A stretch of DNA of 64,000 nt, taken from assembly GCA_031841125.1 (NCBI GenBank), contig CM063106.1, positions 39,738,001-39,802,000 of the forward strand. The letters are read 5' to 3'. Below the pieces are notes generated by a model. That model did no database searches, had not been told where the DNA came from, and worked only from the letters and a program-made list of their open reading frames with translations. The DNA is from Acanthococcus lagerstroemiae. Lineage: Eukaryota > Arthropoda > Insecta > Hemiptera > Eriococcidae. The stretch's first letter is position 1. Every line of letters begins with the position of its first letter. The position numbers and the translations under genes were made by a program. This document shows, one piece after another, positions 34,851 to 46,963 of the stretch.

Positions 34851-35958
34851 AAATGATTTTAGGTATTTAAGAATTCTGAATTACGGTACACTAGGATATG
34901 ACTATTTTAATTTTGCAGCATGAAGATATGCCTCCTATCGTTTAAAATAAGTTTGTATCCTGAAAAGGGCGTACATATTCTTAGTTTTTTATTCCTTTTT
35001 GGTTTGAAATGGCATTTTTGGTTTCTTCGGTCATTTCTGATTATTTTCGGCATATACGAAATTTTTGGCAAAATAACATTCCTTCTTTAGCCTCTCTTCC
35101 CACCTCATGGGTGATAACTTGCCGTGGTGAGGGGGCTCAAGCGTAAAAAATAAAGAATAAATAAAAAAAGACTCTTCATGAGGTTATACATTGTTAAAAT
35201 CACGACCATAGGAAATACTCAATTTAAAAATTATTATAAAAGAAGGTATACGTGGAAGAGTCCAGGTAACGAAGGTAGATATCAAATTGATTATATTATC
35301 ACATAACAACGTTTTAGAAAACGAATATTAGACCGTAAAACTTATCCGGGAGCCGATATTGACAGTGATTATAATTTGGTAGTAATGAAATGTAGGCTTA
35401 AATTGAAGAAACCTGGTAGAAAAAAGAGGTAAAAAGATGGAATTTGAAAAAGCTGGAAAATATTAATACTAGAGAGAAATATCAAAAGGATATTGTTTTA
35501 GAATTAGAGGCTGAAAAAACACAGGAAATTAACAGTTTGGAGGAAGAGTAGGGTAAAATAAAGAAGGGAATATTAAAGTCAGCAGAAGGAAATCTCGGTA
35601 AAACTAAGAGAAAAGAAAAGAAACCCTGGATGAAGGAGGAAATCTTCAGAAAGATGGGTGAACGAAGAAAATATAAGAATGCAAATGACCGGTAATGTAG
35701 ATTAGCTTATCAAAGGTTAAGGAATGAAATAAAGAGAGTGTGTAGAAAGGCAGGAGAGGAATGGATGAAAGAGAAAAGTGATAAAATAGAAGAGTTTATT
35801 AATCAAACACAAATAGACTTGGCCTACAGAAAAGTAAAAATGGAGTTTGGAGAAAGAAGGAAGAAAGGATGTAATATAACAAATAAGGAGGGGTAGCCTA
35901 TTTACACAGTTGAAGGAAAAGTGAAAGGTGGGTAACGTACCTATGTAGAAAGATTATA

Positions 35959-38208
35959 CAGGGTTAATCGGTTTTCCCTCCGCCATACGAAAACTCGGTT
36001 ACGCTGAACGACGTATGACTCAATTGAAGACCAAAATCCAAAAACCACCCATGTCATTTTCGAAATTTCGACTTGGTCGCCAGATAGCGCTATATCAGTG
36101 ACTACACTCCTAACACTTCCATGCACAGAGTATTCAGGCAACATCTGTTTATTCATCCTCAGCATTCATCCAGCAGAACAGCAGCAAATTACGTTGCTGT
36201 TTGACGACAAAGTTGGAATTTCAAAAATGACATGGGTGGTTTTTGGATTTTGGTCTTCAATTATTTCGCCGGGCGAGCAGCCTCTTCGACAAGAATTTCA
36301 TGGGAAATATTCAGGGGAAACTCCGATGGTTTTTGAAGAATTTTATCAAGAATCATCAGGAAAAATTTTCTAAATCTCCGAAGAATTTCATCGGAAATCT
36401 TAAAAAAAAAATCTCCCATTCAGGAAAAATTTGCGATAATTTTCGAATAATTTCACCGGACATCATTGAGAAATATTTCCAATGATTTCTGGCGAATTTT
36501 GTCAAAAATTTTAGGAAAAATCACGAATGATTCCAAACAATTTTATCAAGAATCATCGAGAAGTATCTCTTATAATTTTGGAAGGAAATCCTTAGAAAAA
36601 ATTTTGGTGCTTTTCAGAGATTTTCGTCAAAAATGTTAGAGGGAAATCTCCAATGATTTCTGAGGAATTAATCAAAAATTTTGGAGAAATGGAGATTTCC
36701 GGAGAATTTCATCGGAAATATTCAGAAAAATGTCCAGTGTTTTCCAAAGAATTTCCTCGAAAATATTCGGGAAAATTTTCCGATAATTTTTGAAGAATTG
36801 CATTGGAAATTTTCGGAAAACAACTCCGATAATTTCCGAAGAATCGCATCGAAAATTATTCTAATGAAATTATTCTGTAGAAACCATCGAAGATTTTCTC
36901 CGAACATTTCTGATGAAATTCTTCGAAGATCATCAAAATATTTATCCTTAAAATTTCCGATGAACATATCTGGAAATCATCGAAATATTTTTTTGAAGAA
37001 AAGCTTCAAGAATCATTGAAGGTACTTCTCAATTATTTCCGATAAAACGTCGGAAATTATCTTTGAAAATCAGAAGAATCGTCCCAAATATTTTTCAGGA
37101 AATCCTTTGGAAATAATCGAAGGTTTTTTCTGAAGATTTTCGGCACAATTCTTCAAAACTCTTAGTGTTAATCCCCGAGCGCTTTCGATAAAATTCTCCG
37201 AAAATTATCAGGAAATGTTCTCGAAGAATTTTTATGAAATTGTTTGGAAAACCATGGAGATGCTGTCTAAAGATTTCCGATTCGTTTCTTTGGAAATTAT
37301 TGGAAATTTCTCCGGAAAATTTACAATGAAATTGATTAAAAATTATCCGAGATTTTTTCTAAAGATTTACGATGAAATTCATCGGAGATTAACACTGCAA
37401 TTATTTCAAAGGATTTTATCGGGAATCATTGAGAAGTATCTTCGATGATTCTTGAAAGTTTTCTTAAGAAAAATATTTCGATGATTTTCAGATATTTTCA
37501 TCGGAAATTTTTGGGATAAATATTTCGATGATCTCAGAAGAATTTCTTCAGAAATGTTCGGAGAAAATCTTCGATGGTTTCTACAGAATAATTTCATTAG
37601 AATAATTTTCGATGCGATTCTTCGGAAATTATCGGAGTTGTTTTCCGAAAATTTCCAATGCAATTCTTTAATAACTTTCGGAAAATTTTCCCGAACATTT
37701 TCGAGGAAATTCTTTGGAAAACACTGGACTTTTTTCTGAATATTTCCGATGAAATTCTCCGGAAATCTTCTTATTTTTTTCACAAAATTTCTGAATAATT
37801 CTCAGAAATCATTGGAGATTTTCCCCGAAAATTTTTGACGAAGACCTCTGAAAAGCATCAAAAATTTTTTTTTTAAATATCCTTCCAAAATCATCAGACA
37901 CATGTACTTCTCGATGAATCTTGATAAAATTGCTTGGAATCATTGGTGATTATTGCTAAAATTTCTAACAATACTCGCCTGAAATCATTGCAGATATTTC
38001 TTAATGATGTCCGATGAAATTCTTCGGAGATTTAGAAAATTTTTCCTGAAGATTCCTGATAAAATTCTTTAAAAGCCATCGGAGTTTTCCCTGAATATTT
38101 CTCATGAAATTCTTGTCGAAGAGACCGCTCGCCCGGCGAAGCAATGGAGTCATACTTCGTTCAGCGTAACGGAGTTTTTCTATGACGGAAGGAAAACCGA
38201 CTACCCCT
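35959..38208. mobile_element. Foldback element of about 2.25 kb
   Basis: Left arm 35959-37050 (including a nested MITE) and right arm 37411-38208 are inverted copies, about 80-85 percent identical by eye. The outer ends begin with GGGTTAATCGGTTTTCC on the left and GGGGTAGTCGGTTTTCC, reversed, on the right. The arms are made of degenerate 40-50 bp repeats with the words GAAATTCTTCGGAAAT and TTTTCCGAAAATTTC, and so is the loop of about 360 bp. Flanks share TTATA. It resembles Drosophila FB-type elements in design; no transposase is present. Confidence 0.85.
36026..36258. mobile_element. MITE nested in the foldback arm
   Basis: 233 bp with inverted ends GAAGACCAAAATCCAAAAAC continuing CACCCATGTCATTTT, flanked by AATT on both sides. 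It is absent from the equivalent position of the right arm, which marks it as a later insertion. Confidence 0.85.
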
Positions 38209-39420
38209 TATAGTAATAATGGAGATGAAGGGATAAGAATGGAGAGGGAGGAAGGAAGACGTAGAAGAAGATGAGAGGAGGGATTAAATTTTAAGAGATT
38301 TATTTGACAAAGAATTGAGAGATTTAAAGAAAGAGAAAGCTCTAGGAGTGGATATATTACCAGCTAAATTATTTCAGAACCTAGGAGAAAATGTACTTGA
38401 TAGATTGTACAAATTAGTCTGTTATATATTGATGATAAAGGGGATGTGACTTATTAAACCATTATAGTCTTCTTTCACACGCGTCAAAAATAGTAATTAG
38501 GATAATTCACAAGAGAATTAAGAATAGAATGGATGCAGACTTGGAAGATGGTCAGTTTGGATTTAGAAAAAGTGGAGGCAATAGGAAAGCAGCGTTAGCA
38601 TTGATATTAATTGTAGATGGGAGACTCAAAAAGGAGCAGGATACATATATGACATTCGTTGATATGGAAAAAGATTTTGACAATGTTAAATGGGATACCA
38701 TGTTCGATATTCTAAAAAAGGTAGGAATAAAATTTAAAGAAAGACAAGTTATTTTAAAACTTACATAAAGGACAAAAAGCCACATTAAGAATGGAAGGTG
38801 AGAAAGGAGAGGCTAATATAGAAAAAGGGATAGGCAGGGGTGCTCCGCATTTCCAGTATTATTTAATGTGTACATAGAGTGAGTCATAAAATAAATAGAA
38901 GAAAAATTTCAAGCAGGTGTCGCTGTACATAGAGAGCAAGTAAAGATGCTCAGGTTTGCAGATGATATTGAATCAAAAATAAATCTGGGAATCAAAAAAT
39001 TATTCTTGAAAACTTGTGTTTGGAGTGTAGCCTTATATGGATGTGAAACGTGGACCATAGGAAAACTAGAGAAGAGAAGGATTGAAGCTTTTGAGATGTG
39101 ATGCTATAGACGGATATTTAGCATCAAATGGACGGATACGGGAAAGTACTTAACAGAGTATGAGGTAAAATGGATATTTGCAATTGTTTGAAGAGAAGGC
39201 GGGATAACCTAATAGGGCATAATGCGAGGCACTCAAGAATATTATCACTGCTGCTACAAGGAAGAGTGGAGGGAAAGAATTGGGTGGGTCGGCAAAGAAC
39301 AGATAATCAAGAATGTCAAATGCAAGCATCATTACGAAATGAAAGAACTTGTACAAGATAGGGAGAAATGGAAAGCTGCATCAAACCGGTCGTATGACTG
39401 ATAACTTTATCATCATCAGC
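38209..39420 (+). mobile_element. 3' half of the split RTE-like LINE
   Basis: Continuation of the LINE begun at 35090. The junction matches the uninterrupted copy at 10180-10260 (AGTAATAAT followed by GAGATGAAG). Confidence 0.8.
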
Positions 39421-40914
39421 CCCTCTCTGTTCGCTCTAAAACGTACTCGTCCATCATCAGCACTTCTCTATCGTCAAGCAAAATGAAGCTAGAAATGCAG
39501 AGGAATCCGGGCTCTCGTTATATCGCTTTACTAGACGCTCGAAAACCTTGCATTCGAGTTACAGAACGCAAATGTTGACAAATTGTGATCAAAACATGTA
39601 TATCTTTGTACCCCCTGCGTTTTAACTAAATCGACTCGAAACTTCGACTGAAAGTTCAATTTTAATGGAAAATGTCTGAAGGTACGTATATCGCTCCCCA
39701 CTACTACAGACCAAAGTTTTCTTTGAAAAAAAAAAAAAAAAAAAAAAAAAACCTAGTCGGGGGAAATGCGAGTATTATAAAACTGGCAAGTGCATATACA
39801 GAATCAATTACAACATTTACAACATTTCAAGTGTTTCATCAAGACTTCTGTTTTCAAAATGAAATAGGAAACTAAAGAAAGAAAACAGTTCGAATTCGCT
39901 AGAAAAACAATGCAAATCAACAAGACTTCCTTTTCACGCCGGAAAACAAATAAACGGTTAGCGTATTTAAATATTGAACAGCCATAGGGTGCGTTTTATT
40001 TATTTTTCTCGGGTATATATATGCGCCCCTATCCCACCATAGCACATATTTTGTTAACAGTTTTTTTTCTCTTTTCTTTTAGTTTTTTCCCATCGTAGGT
40101 AGCGGGTTCCGAAGAAATGTTCTCAGGTAAAACGTAAACATTTTTTTCGTAATCCTCCTTTCTATCTTTCTTTTTTATACTTATTCTATTTTTCCCTATC
40201 ATTTTATTATATGCCCGGCGCTACATCTTTCTTGTTTTTTCTTGCTGCACAGCGATTCGCCCAAACGAATACGAATTTCAGTTGATTTCAATGAGGCGGT
40301 TATACTCGTCGCCCGAAATTCTCCGTCGCTTCGACTGCAGATAAGAGTTAAAATGTGTGTTTCCTTTTCGAAACGTCAATACCATCCGAAACGAACGGTT
40401 TGCGAAACGATTCCGGTAAAACTGTAAATTGAGCTCGAGATTGCCGGTATACTAAACGCGGTTCCAGACTACACGAAGTACGTTACTCTTTCGCTTTTTA
40501 CCCTTTTTTCAAAGTATAATTGAAAGAAACGTAGTTCACCTTATTACGCTGCCCCTACAGTCAGCGAACTCGTTTGATGTCAATCACCTCTCCAGATTAA
40601 ACGAGTGCACGACGAAAATGATGCGAGTCAAGTACGAGAAAATGAAAAAATATTGAAAGTACATCGTTTCGTCGATAGCATCCAGATTTGTGAAACGATT
40701 TATGGAAAGACATAAAACTATCCCGAAATATAAGCACCGTGTCCCGCGACATCGGAAAACGGCGTTTTTCTTTATTAGAAAAAGGAAAAAGGGAATTTTC
40801 CCCCTTCTACTTCGCGATGGTGTAGCGATATTGAAACGAAGAGCTCCGAATGCATTCAAACAGCCGCACTTGCAGACATTTTTGATTACCTATCTGACTT
40901 CCTTCCTCTCTATG
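39421..40914. other. Unassigned DNA with a poly(A) tract
   Basis: There is an A run of about 26 at 39726-39751. The section 40000-40900 is unique and AT-rich. No gene recognised. Confidence 0.4.
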
Positions 40915-41230
40915 TGTGATACCTTGGCGTAGTGAGGGGGCTTAAAGAAGCCCTAATGGCACACATACGAGGAGGAAAACGCGGACAAATAAGCCTTGAT
41001 TTAAGAGAGGAGAAGCTACACCAGTATCCCGGAGATGCGATGCGTCTCCGCCATCATAATTATGATAGTAACTCACAAGGTGAATAGAAATTCCGGACGT
41101 AAAAAGTCTCTCATTCGGATGTCCAGGTGAAAACCACCTAGTGAATATTGAGAATAGGGACATAGAATGTAAGAACACTAAATAAGGTAGGCAAATTAAA
41201 AAGGGAAATATTAAATAGCACGCGAAAAGA
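40915..41230 (+). mobile_element. 5' fragment of an RTE-like LINE
   Basis: It starts with a 5'-UTR word (ACCTTGGCGTAGTGAGGGGG) related to that at 35.1 kb, and reaches the beginning of the endonuclease: GGGACATAGAATGTAAGAAC encodes a decayed form of the GTWNVRTL motif. It is cut off soon after. Confidence 0.6.
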
Positions 41231-41369
41231 ACATGTTTGACCGCGGAGCAAAAGCCAGACAAAAAAGAAGTTCGCACCGAGATTTCAACTATCGAACGTC
41301 ACGCGATGGTTCTTGCACGTTATGTCAAGTTCAATGAACACGATATTACCTCTGGTGAAAAATCTTGAG

Positions 41370-41555
41370 ACAACAGAGCGACAAAAGCTACCAGGAAATT
41401 GAATACCAACAGAGTGACAACTGAATGACAAAATCCACCAGAAAAATGAGTACCAATAGAGTGACAACCGAGTGACGAAAGTGCAATAGAAAAGCCGGTT
41501 CTGATAGGGTGATGACCGCGTGTCGAGTGAGAACCAAGTGACAACTGTTTCTCTC
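41370..41555 (+). repeat. Minisatellite of about 47 bp, four degenerate copies
   Basis: The units share ATAGAGTGACAACCGAGTGAC and a variable second half with ACCAGAAA. Confidence 0.6.
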
Positions 41556-41639
41556 CAGAGCTTCTGGAGAAGATTGGCGGGAGGTGACAACAGTGTGTAA
41601 GCCGTGTGATTTCCCAAGAATATGTTGTATAGTATAAAG

Positions 41640-43325
41640 AAATTTTCAAATTTCGAAAAATATCAAAAATTTTGAGTTAAAACTATTTTTAGCTCAATTT
41701 TTTACGCTGAGTTCGAATTTGGTATTCAAATTTGGCGCTGACGCTCCGTTTACGAGACAGGCTCGAAAAAGACTTGAACACCGAATTCGAACTCTACGTG
41801 AAAAATTGAGTTGAAAACAGTCTTTAATACAAAGTTTTGATTTCTTCGAATTTTGAAAATTTCTCCATCCTATACATCATGTTTTTTTGGGCCAGAAAAT
41901 TTTCGGAGAGCTTTGGCATCGGCGTTGGTGCTAATTACTCAATTTTTCGAGTCGAATTCAAATCCGTCGTCCAAATTGAGCTACAGTCACCTTTTCACAA
42001 CTTTCTCCAACGTTTTCGAGCCCATCTCCAGAACGGAGCACCAGCGCCAAATTTGAACACCGAATTCGAACTCCGGGTGAACAACTGAGTTAAAATCAGT
42101 CTTTAGTTCAAAATTCTTCATTTTTTCGAATTTTTAAAATTTCTCCATGTATTTTTTGGGGCGAAAGAATTGGTTCTAATCACTCAATCTTTCGAGACAA
42201 ATTCAAATCCGTCGTCAAAATTGAGCTATACGGTATTTTTTTACCCAAATTGACCACATTTTCGTGTGTATCTCGAAAACGGAGCGTCGCCGCGAAATTT
42301 GAACAATGAATTCGAACTCAGCGTAAAATATTGAGTTTAAAACAATATCTTTAATTCAAATTTTTGATATTTTCGAATTTTGAAAATTTCTCCATACCAT
42401 ACCTATCATGTTTTTTCTGATGCAAAAAATTTTCGGGGAGCTTTGGCGTCGACGCCTGTGCTAATTACTCAATTGTTCGAGACGCGAATTCAAATACGTC
42501 GTCAAAATTGAGCTAGTCATTTTTCGACCCAAATCGACCTCATTTTCGAGTGTATCTCGGGAATGGAGCGTCGTCGCGAAATTTGAACACCGAATTCGAA
42601 CTCAGCGTGAAAAATTGAGTTCACAACAGTCTTTACACAGACAACACTAGAAAAGTGACAACAACAACACTGAAAAAAGACGACAACACTTGATGTACTT
42701 AGAATGGAGAAATTCTCAATATTTGAAGAAATCAAAAATTTTGAATGAAAGACTGTTTTCAATTCAATTTTTAACGCTGAGTTTGATCTCGGGGTTCAAG
42801 TTTCGCCGCGATGCTCCGTTCCCGAGATACGTACGAAAATGTGGTCAATTTGCGTTTAAAAAAATGACTGTAGCTTAATTTTGACGACGGATTCGATTTC
42901 GTTTCGTAAAATTGAGTATTTAGCACAAGCGCCGATGCCGAAACTCTCCGAAAAACTTTTTGCCCCAAAAAAGACATGATGTAGGTAATAGTATGGAAAA
43001 ATTCCAAAAATTCGAAAAAATCAAAAATTTTGAATTAAAGACTGTTTTCAACTCAATTTTTCACCCTGAGTTCGAATTCGGTGTCCAAATTTGGCGCTGA
43101 TGCACCGTTCTCGAGATAGGCTCGAAAAAGCTGGAGAATTTGGTCAAAATATGACTGTGTAGCTCAATTTTGACGAAGGATTTGAATTCGTCTGGAAAAA
43201 CTGAGTAATTAGCACTAGCGCCGACGCCGAAGCTCTCGGAAAATATTTTTGCCCTCAAAAAAACATGGTGTATAGGATGGAGAAATTTTCAAAATTCGAA
43301 AAATATCAAAAATGTTGAACCAGTA
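41640..43325. repeat. Inverted array of about 275-bp satellite-like units
   Basis: Units contain TTTTGAAAATTTCTCCAT, then ATCATGTTTTTTTGGGC, TTCGGAGAGCTTTGGC, GCTAATTACTCAATTTTTCG and CGAACTCAGCGTGAAAAATTG. A partial reversed unit (41640-41771) is followed by a partial and three near-full forward units (41772-42630), a unique spacer with ACAACAACACTG-type words (42631-42705), and two reversed units (42706-43325). No coding sequence is convincing within them. Confidence 0.85.
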
Positions 43326-43341
43326 ATGACGGTTACGCGTA

Positions 43342-43787
43342 TTGGCCCCATGGGTCTGTAAAGCAATGTTTTCCGAGCCTTCCGTTCTTGGAGCTGAAAT
43401 TGTCCAAAAACTCGACATCGCAATTAAAGAATATGACATAACAGTTGCATATCGACTACCAGCAAGAATAAGGGTACCACACATTGCGAAATTCATAGAC
43501 CGGGAAAAAAAAGTGCACAGCAGCGAAAAAGAAAAAAACTCAACAGCTCATGCCTGAATCTGAAACCAAATACTCCGAGTTTCTGCGATGACCACTTAAC
43601 AACTGAGAACAAAAAGCTACTGTTGCAAGCCAAGGAACTAAGAGCAACTGGAGTGGTCGAATTCGTGTGGGTCAGCGACTGCGGTGTACGTATAAGGGTC
43701 TCAGAAGTTAGCTCTACAATAATCGCGACCAACAAACTCTCCATAAAGCCGCACCGGGCGAAATGCAAGTCGAGGAGGAATCTTTGA
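43342..43787 (+). pseudogene. LINE ORF1-like protein with FP25K-like region
   Basis: The first segment reads GAEIVQKLDIAIKEYDITVA then YRLPAR. After a frame change the second reads DDHLTTENKKLLLQAKELR, then FVWVSDCGVRIR, ending at a stop at 43785-43787. The pattern (VAYRLP, HLTxENKxLLxxAK, FVWV) matches the FP25K-like/gag-like first ORF of insect LINEs, thought to bind nucleic acid. The N-terminal coiled coil is missing. It lies next to the inverted satellite array. Confidence 0.65.
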
Positions 43788-43799
43788 TAATAATTGGAA

Positions 43800-44955
43800 T
43801 TTTTCGTTTTTTTAAATTTGGAACGAAATTTCTAAAAAGGTGGTTCGGATCAGAAAAACTATGGCACCAGGGGAGGCGGAAGAGGCTTCAATTGAAGAGT
43901 ATCGACAGATACAATATAAGGTTATATATTTGAAAACAATGGACCTTTTCGTAATGCGATAATAACTATGATGCGGTCTTTCGATTTTTTTTTTTCAAAT
44001 TTTGTGGATTAATTACTCTTCCTCCAAAATCTCGGAAGTCTCTTTCATTCACCCTTATCTAGATTTGTGAAGGAGAGGGGAACCGAAAAAAAAACCGATA
44101 AGTCCCAGAAGGTGATTATTTCATTGGTTTTCAAATTTTCGTTTCATTACGACTTTCTCAAAAAAATTTCTACACTGGGGAGAGGAGCTAGACCGAATAT
44201 TTTTTCATTTTCGCGCTGATTTTCAGATTCTCGCGAACAGGATGAAATTAAAATGTGAAACACGAAACAGCTGATATTGGGAGAAGTGTATAGGAGTTAG
44301 TTCGCGTTTCGTTATATTTTTCGGGAAATGGTTCCTGAAAAATCACGAAATATATAGGTACGAAATACGTTAAGTGTATAGCAGCCTTAATAGAAATATG
44401 TAGACGCGAAACGAATACCATGAAAGCGATTTCATCACACCAACACCCTCTGTACTACTGCGATAGAAGAGGGACGGGTTGTATTACCAACGTCCTTCTT
44501 CTGTGTAAGAAAACAAATAGGACAATTGCTTGAGCGAAACGAAAGAAAATTTTTTTATAAGAAATAGGATAAAATCTGAAATACTACAGAATTTCGCAGT
44601 TGATTTTTTTTTTCACAAAATTCCCTGACACGTGAAAAATGCTGAAAATTCCAAAATTCCCTCACTTTTCCCTGACTCTTCCAGGTTTTCCAGAGAATGG
44701 ACACCCTATAGTAAAAACCAGAATAACGACTCGTTCATTCGTTCAGTTCACAAGAAAATTACGTTCCGTTCACGGTCCGTTCATTTCATACATTAAGTCG
44801 TTCCCGTTCCGTTCCTCGTTCACAAAAAAACCTGTGAACGACCTGGAATGAGTCGTTCTTGAACGGAACGACGCCCAAGCATGATTGCAGCAATATTGAG
44901 GCAAGGAAATATTGACATACAAGGGGTAACAGGCCACGGCCTAGGAATTTGTAGA
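43800..44955. other. Unassigned DNA with a small hairpin
   Basis: No gene. A small inverted repeat lies at 44725-44857 (AACGACTCRTTC on the left; the reversed arm ends AATGAGTCGTT). Confidence 0.4.
44725..44857. repeat. Small hairpin element
   Basis: Arms 44725-44751 and 44834-44857 pair with a few mismatches. The loop is rich in CGTTCCGTTC words. Probably a decayed MITE. Confidence 0.5.
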
Positions 44956-44957
44956 TA

Positions 44958-46961
44958 CAGTAACCGCCACTTATTACGTTCAGTGGTTAATACGATCAGC
45001 CGCTTATTACGTTCAAAAGTAGCCGGAACCAATTCAAATTAACTTTTTCATTGCATTTTTCATCTGATTATACGATAACCTTTATACTACTGCCGCCGGC
45101 TATTACGTTCATTCAGCAGACAAAATGACTGTGTATAAACAAATTCTTCTTGTTCAAACATGCAATTTTTCTTCGTTCATTCTTCAAAGATAAGGCAGTG
45201 AGACATTATACAGAGTACGAACATGACTATTCTGGGCAGTTGTTTAGTGTTGGTTATTTCATATTAACGTGATTTTATACTGTGCTAATGTGGATCTCTA
45301 CTGTGCTATCGTAACAATGGCAAATCGAAAATCTAGGTGTGATTTATCCGTTGACGAAAAGAAAAAGTTGCTGCTCCAGTACGACGCATTGCCAAAACTG
45401 TCTCAAAGACTTGCTGCTGAGAAATTGGGACTTGTACAATCGACGTTAAGTGGCCTCTTAAAATCACGCACGAATTTGGAAGCCAGTACTGAATGTGGTG
45501 ACCGTAAACGTAAACGAGAGGGTAAGAGCCAGGCCACTGACGAAGCCTTATTCATGTGGTTCAAGCAGGCTACTTTACTAAATGCGCCAATAAACCGCTT
45601 AATTTTAATGGATAAAGCTAACTGTCTAGCAAAGAAATTGAATGAAGATTTTGTGGCCACTGACGGTTGGCTCACACGATGGAAGGAACGTCATGGCATA
45701 ATGTATAAAAAGCTGCAAGGAGAAAAAGCCGATGCTGATGAGTCTAGTGCTGAGGTGTGGCTGAAGACTGAGTGGCCTATTGTTTTGAAAAAATTTCATC
45801 CAAACGACATCTATAATTTTGACGAGAGTGGACTCTATTTTAGAGCAATACCGGATTACTGTATGACCTTGAAGAGCAATCCTCATTCAGCAGGGAAGAA
45901 AATGAAAGAGCGTATAACCCTTGCCCTCTGCTGTAATATGAATGGGACTGACAAAAGAAAGCCACTAACAATCGAAAAAAGCAAGACGCCCAGATGCTTC
46001 AAAGGTGTTAAAAATATCCCAGCCGAGTACTACAGCAATAGAAATGCATGGATCACTTCCAAAATCTTTAAGGAACATTTACGTCGTTGGGACTCCCACC
46101 TTCAGCGAAAGATAGCTTTACTCGTTGATAATTGTCCGGCGCATCCCAACCTGACTAATCTCAAGAATTTTGAATTGATATTCCTCCCCCCTAACACCAC
46201 TTCGCTTAATCACCCACTTGACCAAGGCATTATCAAAACCTTCAAGACATTTTTCCGAAGTGATATGAGGAGAATCATAATTGACGAAATAGATCATGGA
46301 GAAGGAAGCGCGAATGATGTGCCTGGCTAAAAAAATTAATGTCTTGAAGGCCATTCATATGAGCTTTGATGCATGGACTAAAGTTTCTAGTGAGTGTATC
46401 ATCAATTGCTTCCGGAAAGCAGGGATTTGTCCACAACCTGTGTGTAGTGATGATACTGTTGACAATGTGGTAGAATGACGAAGAATTTCTCGAGTGGGTG
46501 AACATTGACGAAAATGTGCCAGTTCATCCCATCATGGATGAGGATGGAATTGCGGAAGAAGTTTTGGAAGGAAGGAAAAAGGAACACCAGAACCTTGATA
46601 ATCAAGAGGAAGACACTGATGATGAAGATGAAGAAGAAGAACGAATTTCTATCAAACGAGCAGCAGTACTGAATGCTGTGAATGTATTGAGGAGAGCGCT
46701 TGAAGAAAATGAAGGGGGTGGGCAATATTTTCAAATGTTGAATTCTATTGAATCGGGGCTAACTGCTGTTTTACCCCAGAAGCAGTCCTTAATTACTGAT
46801 TTTTTTTTAAGTGAACTGTACACTGTAACTTGTATGTCGTACATATTTAATTTACTGTAATTTGTAGGGGGAAAAAAAAAGTCCGCCGTTTATTATGATT
46901 GCCGCTTATTACGTTCACTTTTCGTCGGTCCCAATGTGATCAGATAAAGCGGCGGTTACTG
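44958..46961 (+). mobile_element. Tigger/pogo transposon, full length
   Basis: It is 2004 bp with inverted ends starting CAGTAACCGCC and a TA duplication on each side (44956-44957 and 46962-46963). CAG ends and a TA target are typical of the pogo/Tigger branch of the Tc1/mariner superfamily. Subterminal direct repeats contain GCCGCTTATTACGTTC. Confidence 0.95.
45317..46860 (+). pseudogene. Tigger transposase with two frame breaks
   Basis: It would catalyse excision and insertion at TA. The chosen start, MANRKSR at 45317, places the CENP-B/psq-type helix-turn-helix at the N-terminus as in the family (KLSQRLAAEKLGLVQSTLSG at residues 27-46), followed by a second DNA-binding helix set (TDGWLTRWKERHGI). 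The DDE core is intact: D169 in NFDESGL, D271 in LLVDNCPAHP, D302 in HPLDQGIIKTF, with 30 residues between the last two. The frame is lost near 46315 (stop at 46328) and again near 46478. The acidic C-terminal tail (EEDTDDEDEEEERIS) is readable in a third frame to 46860. Intact copies elsewhere could still move this element's ends. Confidence 0.93.
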
Positions 46962-46963
46962 TA

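Larger units (their letters stand above)
35090..39420 (+). pseudogene. RTE-like LINE split by a foldback element
   Basis: It starts with the 5'-UTR word GGTGATAACTTGCCGTGG, then coding remains like those at 9.6 kb, up to 35958. Coding resumes at 38209 (GDEGIRMERE region) and continues through GQFGFRKSGGNRKAALALIL, FVDMEKDFDNVKWDTM, a degraded catalytic region (LRFADDI), SVALYGCETWTIGKLEKRR and the C-terminal block, to a tail rich in ATCATCATC near 39410. The endonuclease is missing from the 5' part. Frameshifts and stops are numerous. Confidence 0.85.

Noticed and set aside
35941..37783. Repetitive open frames on both strands rich in Asn, Phe and Ser
   Set aside because: They arise from the short repeats of the foldback arms, and the same text appears inverted in the other arm.
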